From Tetrahymena elliotti 4EA (taxonomy: Eukaryota > Ciliophora > Oligohymenophorea > Hymenostomatida > Tetrahymenidae), in assembly GCA_000231825.2 (NCBI GenBank), contig JH720325.1:476696-540695 (forward strand): 64,000 nucleotides of DNA. Reading direction: 5' to 3'. A program made the position numbers and the translations under genes. Under the pieces are notes generated by a model. It had not been told where the DNA came from, did not search any database, and was given only the letters and a program-made list of their open reading frames with translations. Of this stretch, positions 55,115 through 64,000 are shown one piece after another; position 1 is the first letter of the stretch, and every line of letters starts with the position of its first letter.

Positions 55115-56531
55115 AAAGTTGTAAAAATAAATTATTTTCATAAAATCTAAAAGTTTTTCATATTATTTTTTCGAAATTAAGAAAATCATAAAATTTAATT
55201 TTTCTTTTTTTCCATAAAAATAAATATTTTGATAAATAACCATTTAGCTGGTGAAACAACCTCAAAAATTTATTTAAAAAAAATGAAATTTTTATAAATA
55301 ATTTTAGTAATTAAGAATTGCATTAATTCTTAAATATAATTATATTTTAAGCTTTTACATCTAATCAGTAATTAAACAAAATTTAAGTTAAAGTGTGATA
55401 AAAAATAATACTCATGTGTAATTAAAACTCTTGAAAAATTTTATGAATATTTATTTACTTCATACTAATTTTTTTCATAATTTAAAGATAATTTTTAAAT
55501 CTTTAGAAAATAAACAAAAAATTAATAAATTCTAACATTTCCAAAAATTTTGTAAAAACCAACTTAGTTCATCAAATTATATTTACTATTTTAGTATTTA
55601 TTATTTTAAGTTAATATTGGCTTGTCTTTTAAAATAAATCTAAGATGAAATAATTTTTCTTTAAAAATCATGAAATGTGTTATTTTTTAGAATTTGTTTT
55701 ATTTCAAAAATGTTTAAATTGATCATATTATTTTTAGAAAACAAGCTTACCATTTAAATTCATAAATTTTTAAAAGTAGAAGTTAGTTAATTTTGATTCA
55801 AATTGGGCTTGATAAGCTGGATTGGTTTTTAGTTTGATCTAATTGTTATGTATTAATTTATTTCTAACATTTATTTAAAAAATAATGATTAATTAACTAA
55901 ATATTGAATATTAAAAATACTTAGTTGTATCTTACTTCAAGCCAAAGCTTTTGTAAAAATAGATTTAAATAAAATATTCTTAGTAAAAAATATTTTTTGA
56001 TGAATCAGATTGTAAAGAATAAAAAGTATTTATATTTTGATAGATTGGGTATGTTCTATCTTAATATATTTTTAAAGAAAAATTAAATAATATGATAAAC
56101 TGAGGCTTCAAAGAAGAATAAGAGAGAAGAGTGTTACTCAGTTTTGTATTAATTAAAATAAACTAAAATTTTCTTTTATTTTTTGCCTTTTAAATACTAA
56201 TGACAAATTAATTAAGTATTTTGAATCAGAGACTTAATGATAACCATTGAGGTACACTGGTTATCTTATATTAAATTAAGGGTATTTTTATTATTATTGG
56301 AGTAGGCTAAGCTTATTAACCTTTACAATAGTTCTCTAGATAAATATAGTTCCGTAAAAACAATATTTTAAAATTTTAGAAATTAATTAAAAAAGGCGTT
56401 AAAAAATAACATTAATAATAAAGAAGATATAGGTGTAATACTCTGTCTCTTTGTTAAAACTAATTAATAAAAAGAGAATCTTAAAAACTTAATCATCTCC
56501 AACAATATAGATAAAAAATAAAGACTCATAT
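55115..56531. other. Intergenic spacer, about 1.4 kb, possible 5' exon of the next gene
   Basis: AT-rich. An 11-nt loop closed by a perfect 8-bp inverted repeat (gataacca / tggttatc) lies at 56239-56265. From about 56430 an open frame (QYSVSLLKLINKKR) runs in frame into the downstream gene, so its true start may be upstream of 56532. Confidence 0.4.
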
Positions 56532-59500
56532 ATGCAGGCATATACTCTTAACTTTAATGACTCATATTATAGAAAGAAATACTTTAGCTATGAAGTTAAA
56601 AATAGGGTGAGAATACTTAAAACTGTTTCTATTATAATAACAATGCTATTTACTCCAACAATAATAATTAGTGTAATTAAGATGTAATACTTGATGAGCA
56701 TATCTCTCTTTCTTTGGATCCTTTTCCATTGGGCAAATATATTAATTATATATAGAATGGAGATATGGCTAGATTACTCATAGTTTGTTAACTTATTAAT
56801 TGCTCTTGGTATTCTTTTCTAATTCTCTCATTAAGGAGATTTAAGTAAAAGTCTACTTTGTTTTTTTTTTTACTTTCAATTTGAAAGAAATATTAGAAAA
56901 CATTCTAACTTTTTTTCTGATTTTAGGATTCATCATTTTTTTAAACGAAAAATAGAATAATTTGAGACATCTGTTTATGGATTTGCTTTATAAACGTACT
57001 CAGCCACACTGATGATGATAGGTACTAACTATTTTATTGATTGTCTGGGTTAACTTTTAATAACATTTGGCTTCTTTTTAGTCCTTAATATAGAAATCAG
57101 TTTTAGCAACTGTGCTATTCTTCTATTAAGCTTTATCATGCTAATTTAAGTAAAGTATTAAATAGAAAAAAGTAAAAGACTTCTGTTTTATTTCAAAGAA
57201 AAAGAAAAGGTATTCATTAGTTTTATCATACATTTTTCAAATTCATTATGTCTTTAAAAAAGGTTGATTATTTAATTCATTTATTCATTTAGAAATTAGG
57301 ATAATCCTTTAGAGATACTGTTCCTAATCCTATGCTTGTTATGAGTTTTAAAAAGAAATAGAATTTGTTTAAGTTTTTTACATAAAATGAATAATTTAAA
57401 ACATAAATTTAAGATGTTAGAGACAACACTTCACTATCTGACTTTATGAGCAAATTTTATGTAAAATTCTTTCCTATTTTAACTAATATTTTGCATATTT
57501 TATTATTTACTAAATAAACAGATCAGGTAGTTATAAAAATAGAACTAAAAAGATGAAAACCTAGAAACAAACCAATAATAATACCCTTGGAATACTTAAA
57601 ATTAATTGATGCCTTTAAATACTTATTTACAAAAATACTGCCAAGCTCTCCAAGAGAAAGAGCTAAGCAATAAAAATCAGAAAAACATGCTTCTTTATCT
57701 GCTAAATTCTTAATTTGGAGTGATTGACTGTGATTAAATTCTGAAAAATAATATAATGGAGTTCGTAGGTATAATTTAAGCTGCAAATTCTATGGATAAT
57801 TTTTCAACCAAAACAAACAAGGATAGAAAGAAATATAAATTAAAAATAGGAAGTAAATAATTCATTAATTTATTGATTAAAAATTTAGTTTTTCAATTAT
57901 TAAGAGAAAATTTTATTCGCGATTATAAATTGACTAAAAATATTAAATAAGAAATTCAGCTGATTGATAGATAATTAAGTCTTTAAATACTTATGATTTT
58001 CAATCAGATTTATTTGCTTAATAACATTTTTTCTTTTATATAAAAAAGTAAATTAAAGTGATTAAATTCACGTAATCCTATTCTTTGAAGAGATTAATAC
58101 AATTATTCAATCTTAATTACAAGAAAAAGAAAATGTAACAAAAGCCTATCAAAAGACTACAGAAATCTTGTATTAAAAGGTAATGAAATTTCAATCACTA
58201 AAATAAAATCACTTCATAGCATTTTACCATCTAACTACTAACTAATCAAATCCAAATATTATTGTTTTTAATTCTGTCTTACTAATTACTTTTTGTTACA
58301 CATAATATAATTTAATAAAACGAGAATAATCCATCCATCCATCCATCGATTTCTCATTATTAAGGATCAAAATATCCAAATTCAAATAAAAAATTCCCTT
58401 TAGAAATTTTTTCAAATTTGTGTTTTGTTCCATTTTTTCTGCTGAAAATAATTATGGAAAATTTAAATTTTTTTTTTTTTTCCAAGATAATTTAAAAAAA
58501 TAATATTTAAACTTCTTCCTCTCTCAAATTAAATTTTTGAAAAACATTTTTTTTCTTTTTAAAAAAAGATTGTGAAAAATTTGGGACATTTAATTATTTG
58601 TACAAATTCTTTGGTGAACTAGGTTTAATAAGATTACTAATCGAAAGCTAAAAAAATACTTCATAGAGCTGTTACAGGGTTAAATTACTTTTATAATGCA
58701 CATGATTACTTGAGTTATTAATAAGGTGTTTTATAAATAATCCCTTAATAATTTTCACTTTAAAGTCTAATATAAGATGTTCAAAGTGTTTATAAATAAA
58801 TTCTATCAGATTCTAATATAAAATTTGATGTTGAATACAAAAATTCTATTAACTAGTAAAATAATTGTATTTTAACTTCAGATAAGAGGAGAATAATATA
58901 ATGTCTTATTAATTTAGTTAATTTAGCTTTGAGAAGTATTCATAAAAAGTAATAAAATGCTGTAATTTCTAAATAAAATGATAGTTAAAAGAACTAAAAT
59001 AATACTTAGGGAAAAGATAGCTAATACTAAAACAATTAAGATTATATTAAAATAATATTTTCAAAATCTCCTTAAAAGTATGAGCGTTGCATTAAAATTT
59101 CTATAAAAGATTCTGGTGAAGATAATTTGATCTAAAGAGTTTCTGATTCACTTAAAATATCAAGTGATCTTCATTCTCTAAACATGTAAAAAATATCAGT
59201 TTTTGTAACAGAACAAATAATACAAAATCTAGGACCTGTTGAGTAAAAGATTCGTTCTAATAATAAAAAAGATTATAATAAAACTTCATTTTTAGTGAAT
59301 ATTAATCATGTGTAAATAGTATAAGCCAAACAAACATAAATGTGCTAAAACATTGTTTCAGACATTAACGATTGTGGATTTAAACTAACTTCACGAGATT
59401 ATGAGTCTTAAAGTAAAATATTTTTAACTACAGAAACTAACGATATTGAGTCTCCTAGTTAAAAAAAAAATTTAAATGATGATATAGTTATTAAAAATCA

Positions 59501-60002
59501 AGTAAATCTAAACAGAGCCAGCATTTTATCTGATGCTGCTTGCTAAATTCCTAATGAAAATACTTCTCAAAAATAAATAAATTCTGTTTTAGTTCCTAAA
59601 AGTAATTTCCAAAATTCGTTTATTAGATCCAACTCATAAAATTCCCCTGTAACCCATAAAATGGCTCTCAAATCTATCTAATTCCCAAACTGTCCACACA
59701 TCCTTGAAGATGAAAGCAAATTAAATAAGAGTTAAAGAAATCAATTTTCAAGATATAATAAAGACTGTAATTAATCTTATGATAAATATGTTTATGAACA
59801 TAATGATTCGCACTTAAAATTCAATGACAGAGATATCTCAATTAATTAAATAAGCCTAATCACTGATTACAGAGATTTTCATCATTTCGTAAACAATGAC
59901 AATAATATAACATAACACACTACAAATATAATTTAAGAAGCAATGTCAAAACAAGGAGAATCAGTTGTTGTCAATTAAAAAATAATTTCTAAAAATGAAT
60001 GA
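56532..60002 (+). CDS. Membrane-anchored degenerate histidine-kinase-like protein
   Basis: ATG 56532 (MQAYTLNFNDSYYRKKYFSY; an earlier in-frame start is possible), TGA 60002. Introns used: 57210-57292, 57461-57521, about 57848-57883, one ending shortly before about 58088, and 58180-58568; each restores frame. About six hydrophobic segments (TVSIIITMLFTPTIIISVI, SISLFLWILFHWANILII, and others) form a membrane sensor. After LLFYFKEKEK comes a PAS-like start (SFRDTVPNPMLVMSF). The HisKA helix reads KNLGHLIICTNSLVN, where active kinases have SHELRTPL; it is followed by NAHDYLSYQQG (usual linker) and an HATPase remnant: IIQCLINLVNLALRS (N-box position) and IKISIKDSGED (D-box), but no clear glycine-rich G-boxes. 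The C-terminal 300 residues are Asn/Ser-rich without a receiver-domain Asp motif. Probably a catalytically weakened or dead sensor kinase. Confidence 0.75.
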
Positions 60003-60178
60003 AGTTTTAAATTATTTTAACAAGAAATCCAATAAAATTTGTCAAATTTATTTTTTTTGTTTTATTAAAAAAAGTTTTTCATAAAATTAGAGTCATATTT
60101 AATAATTAATTTAATTACACCACATTAAAATATAAAATTACTTTTAAATTAATTTTCTAATATTATTTGTAATTTTAT

Positions 60179-61530
60179 TCATTAAGAAATTTGTATATTT
60201 CTGCGTGTAAGCAAATCATAGTACCATTCTTTGGTGAATTTTAAATCTAATTCTGGGATATCTAAGCTTTTTCTAAGATTTTTAGCAATAGCCATAATTG
60301 ATCTTTGGGTTACAGGTTCTTGTGAATTAAATAAAGATTTAACAAGCTAAGACTCAAAGTTTGTATACCAAGGCGAATTGAAATGAGGATTTACTTCAAG
60401 AACTTTATCAAGGCTAAATCCATTAGGGAGGTAAGGTTGATCTGAATTGTTTTGTTTATTTCCATCAGGTGAGCATTCATTTAAGGAAGCAAAGTTATCT
60501 TCTTGGTATTACTTAGAATGGTGTCTTTGCTTTTAGTTAAAGTTATCTTCATCATACATTTTATTAAAGGAGTGTTATTAATTGTATTCATCTTGCATTT
60601 CATTTGAATTAGTAGAAGACATTTTGTTATCATCTAATTCCTATTCCATTTTTTATTACTCATATTGTTTCATTTGCTTTTTCATTTAATAGTCAAAATC
60701 ATGTTTATCAGCATACTTTTCCATTTACTTCATCTATTTAATCTCTATTTCATTTGGTTTATAGCTATCATCTATAGGAATTTATCCCTTTATTAATTAA
60801 AAAAAATTAACTTATATTTTTAAATTTTAATGAATGATAAAATTTAACTAAAATTCAGCTTATTTTTTTTACTCAGTAAAATTCTCTTTAATTTAAAATT
60901 AATCTGATAAAGTTTTTATTATTTTGGGTTTCTTCCTTCTTCAAAAATATTTTAAGATAATTAAACTTTTTTTCTTTAAATGAAATTATCAATTTTTGAA
61001 AGATCAATATTGGATTTGTTTATTTTATTTGAAAGTAATTATTTTCACGTTTTTTCAAAATTGGTTTTAATTTGAAGTAAAAACAAGCTCAAAAGTTAAA
61101 TTTAAAGTAAAACTAAAAAATAGTAAAAATTTTTTACTCTTTGCATTTCTATTCTCCATCTAATTATGTTAGTATAAAGGACATTAGCATACTTTTCTAT
61201 AGATTTTAGATTGTAAATATCGCAAAGCTTAACAATAAAATTCTTATAAGCATCTGTATAAAGTCTTCTGCCAGATTTGAAAATATACTTATCAGGATTT
61301 TCATCACCTATTAATAATGTTTGATCCTATGGTGGAGCAGACTTTTGCATAATTTTTTCCTATTTAGGTTAGCCAGACTTGAATTCAGAGCGATAAATGT
61401 CTACAATTTTTTATTTAGTTTTGAGAAGAACTCTTTTCTTATCCTTAAGAATATCCATTTTTCTTTCAATTTCTTCAAGAGATTATTAAATTTTCTTCAA
61501 GTCTGCTTTCATATCTTTGTTAGAAATCAT
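60179..61530 (-). CDS. Small coiled-coil protein with HTH-like middle, function unknown
   Basis: ATG 61530 (MISNKDMKADLKKIQQSLEE); exons 61530-61138 and 60787-60179 with a 350-nt intron give exactly 333 residues, TGA at 60179. The N-terminal 50 residues form a likely coiled coil (LEEIERKMDILKDKKRVLLK). Residues about 85-130 (SGRRLYTDAYKNFIVKLCDI ... YANVLYTNIIRW) have the spacing of a helix-turn-helix unit; this is pattern only. The second exon has a Met/Gln/Lys-rich helix (QMKQMEKYADKHDFDYQMKK) and then a more ordered C-terminus (SIMAIAKNLRKSLDIPELDL). Convergent with the histidine-kinase-like gene, with only 176 bp between stops. Confidence 0.75.
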
Positions 61531-62506
61531 TTTTGTATATTAAGCACAAACAATATTTTTTTGATAGAATTTTTGATGTTTTTTTTTTAGATTTTTAATT
61601 TGTTTTGAAAATATTTTTAATAAAAAATAATCTTTGCCTCTGAATTTGCTAAGTTATAAAGTTATTAGTTGCTATTAATTAGAGGGATTTATTATCATTT
61701 TAGGCAATATTTTAAATTAAATTGAATATTAATTAACATTCTATATATAAAATTGTAAAATCTTGATTAATAAAAAAGAAAGTTTCTAAAAATTTAATTA
61801 AAAATCTAAATCTTTTCAAGAATGATAGAATATTTAAAGTTTTTTGTTCAATAAAGTATATATAGCAATAAAACAAAATATCTAAAAGATATTTTTTTTA
61901 ATTTTTTTTTGTCGTCATTCCAATAAAATAGAATTTTTTACTGAATTCTCAGAAAAAAACTTATTGGTGAAAGAATATTTTTTCTCTGAAAGTAATTTTT
62001 GATAAATTATAATTTTACTCAAATTTATTTTTAATGAAACAAGCAAACAAGCACAAAATATGTTTTTAATCTTCAAAATATTCTTAAAATTAATAATTTC
62101 TTTCCAACATTCTTAATCAATTTCTTTGAATAAATTCTATTTTTATTTAAAATTTAATCACAAATTTGACATCAAATTTAAATTTTAGTAAGAATTTCAT
62201 AAAAATTTAACATGAAACTATTTTTTTCTTTGTTAAAAAATCATTTTTTAAAATAAACTTGCAACATTTTTAAAAGACAAAATAATCTAAGATTATCCAA
62301 TAAAATTCTTTAAGGTAAAATTCAAATTTATTTCATGTAAATTAAACAATTTTTATTACTTCAAAAAATATTACCAAAATAAAAATATAAAAAACATTTA
62401 AGCTAATAAAATTGATTGATCATCTAAATTGTATTGATAAGATAAAAAAATATTATATATTTAATTTAGTTAATATTTAATTTACAAAGACAAAAAAATT
62501 AAATTT
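61531..62506. other. Intergenic spacer, about 1 kb
   Basis: AT-rich with long A and T tracts; it should contain the promoter of the small coiled-coil gene and the 3' flank of the truncated membrane-protein gene. Nothing else seen. Confidence 0.5.
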
Positions 62507-64000
62507 TCAAATTTAATCATCATCAAAGAATGGCTAGAAGGTTTGTAGCTGTTGAAGAGAAACTTGAGGATTAGCAGTTTCTTATTTCCTGAAATACCAT
62601 TTTTGCATTATTAAAAGCATGATTGTAGTTGAGAGAAATGATACCATAATAGTATATAGAATATCAACTGATTCATAAAAGAACTTTTTAGTATTGAGAA
62701 CATCGTTTACTATTTAGGAGGTACTTATTTGATAGTTAGAAAGAATATTTTAGAAAAGGAATCTGCTTTATAAGATGCTATTGAAGAAATAAAACCAAAG
62801 TAAACAAATTTAAATGAGTTTTATAATAATTTTTGCATTTTCATTTCTATCAGATGGTTTTAGACTCAATAAAGCAATAGATATGGCAGCTAATATATTC
62901 AAAGCAATATTGTAAAATTAAATATTTTTTAAGTCAGTAATTCCTTCTAAGTTCCAATTAACATAACTATTAAACTCGCTTGCATGCTTTGGATTCCATG
63001 GAATTTAATGAATTACCATAGGAGAATATTTGTATTAATTTTAGATATTAAAATCATGAATTTAATTCAAAAAACTCATTTCATTAATTTCATAAAAATC
63101 CTCTTCTTTAATTTCAAATATACTCTTATATAAATAATCTCTATCACATTATTCTGGATATTACTTTCTTCTGAAGATTTTATGATACTTACGATCTTTA
63201 AACATACTTGCTAATATTAATTTATAAAATATTTTATCATTTTTGTTTTAGTTTGATTGTATTTTTAACTAAAAAATAAATAGAAAACTATTAATATTTA
63301 TTACCATCCTTTTTGGTGCATTTTGTTTCTCCTTCTACTATCTCAAAACCAATAACGGGCATTTAGTTTGGAGCTTGGTTCTAAAACTTTAAAGATTATT
63401 CATATCCTCCATTAGTATTTTATATTTCCTCGATCAAAATATTATTAATAGGACAATCATTTTCAGTTTATGCACAAGTGTAGGATTTGAAATCAGATAT
63501 AAATGAACACACTATTTCATTTTCATTACATTACTTCTTCAATTTTATATTATAATTCATGTACTTTCCACAAATTCTAATATTATCATTTCCTAGTTTA
63601 AGAAAATTTAAATTAACATATCTAATCATTTCAGATTCAGAGACGAAATATTTATTTACCTAACTTGAGGACGCTTAGTTATTTTGGTTTCATTTCTTCA
63701 TAAAACTAGCATTACTCTTTATCATCTACATATGTTTCTCCTTCCTTATAAGGTAAAACATTCTCTCTACACAAATAAAAAGGATCAAGGCCTTAAAACT
63801 AATATTAAAAAAGATCACTATAGCCTTAAGGACACTCATCATGCTTGTTTGCTTGCTCTTTGACAATAATTATATCTTTTATTTATTTTCTATTAACTTA
63901 ATTCATAATATGATCATTTTCATTATTAAAGGCTTTTAATTTTAATAATGAAACTATAGGTGACACTATCCCAACTATGTCTACTAATAAAACGATACTA
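62507..64000 (-). CDS. Cysteine-containing membrane protein, 5' end outside window (partial)
   Basis: The ciliate-code frame enters at 64000 and ends at TGA 62507 (TFQPFFDDDQI). Introns lie at about 63590-63655 (before GNDNIRICGKYMN) and about 63210-63305. Order: a hydrophobic segment at the edge (SIVLLVDIVGIVSPIVSLLK), then a hydrophilic, Cys-containing region (DECPQGYSDLF, DKEQCQFYEE, SYTCAQTENDCPINN), then three hydrophobic segments (FYNIALNILAAISIALLSL; IIIKLIQICLLWFYFFNSIL; SFLSTTIMLLIMQKWYF) and a short acidic tail. This layout, an extracytoplasmic Cys region followed by a helical bundle, is common among ciliate surface membrane proteins of unknown role. The N-terminus is missing, so no function is assigned. 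Confidence 0.7.

Noticed and set aside
54887..55150. Forward frame across the minisatellite and the N gap
   Set aside because: It is made only of the 30-bp repeat and unknown bases, with no start context or neighbouring exon.
57523..57786. Reverse-strand open frame that looks like a membrane protein
   Set aside because: The + strand over the same bases is open in the ciliate code (NTYLQKYCQALQEKELSN...) and joins upstream and downstream exons of the histidine-kinase-like gene, so the reverse frame is a shadow.

Overview
The window looks like a nuclear chromosome segment of an oligohymenophorean ciliate close to Tetrahymena. It is extremely AT-rich. Long reading frames appear only if TAA and TAG are read as glutamine and TGA is the sole stop. 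Genes are split by AT-rich GT-AG introns of roughly 55-690 nt, and the proteins are rich in Asn, Gln and Lys. Standard-code ORFs fragment nearly every gene here, so the calls below come from hand translation with the ciliate code and hand-placed splice sites. I cannot tell macronuclear from micronuclear sequence; I saw no telomeric repeat.

Layout. 0.2-6.2 kb: one large multi-pass membrane protein (-). 6.8-12 kb: two tandem copies (-) of a gene with paired CxxC motifs and leucine-rich repeats, about one repeat per exon in the longer copy. 12.4-14.5 kb: disordered protein (-). 16-20 kb: SPT16, the large FACT histone-chaperone subunit (-). 21-30 kb: three ciliate proteins (-) of low complexity or possible ciliary type. 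31-37 kb: a Q/N-rich protein and a probable mitochondrial helical-repeat protein (+). 37-39 kb: LRR-like protein (-). 40.5-42.5 kb: DHHC palmitoyltransferase (+). 43.4-45.4 kb: an unusual fusion of a YdjC/ChbG-like domain with a GT4 glycosyltransferase (-). 46-47 kb: unknown protein (+). 47.8-54.6 kb: tandem array of secreted GH5 endoglycoceramidase-like enzymes, two intact and one decayed, ending near a 30-bp minisatellite that holds a 100-N assembly gap. 56.5-60 kb: degenerate membrane histidine-kinase-like protein (+). 60.2-61.5 kb: small coiled-coil protein (-). 62.5-64 kb: 3' part of a cysteine-containing membrane protein (-), cut by the window edge.

There are no bacterial-style operons. 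Genes are single units, with divergent pairs at 29.7/31.4, 39.1/40.5 and 45.4/46.0 kb. I recognised no tRNA, rRNA or CRISPR. The most interesting items are the YdjC-GT4 fusion whose deacetylase half has lost its metal ligands, the degenerate histidine kinase, the decaying endoglycoceramidase array, and the diverged zinc-finger/LRR tandem pair.
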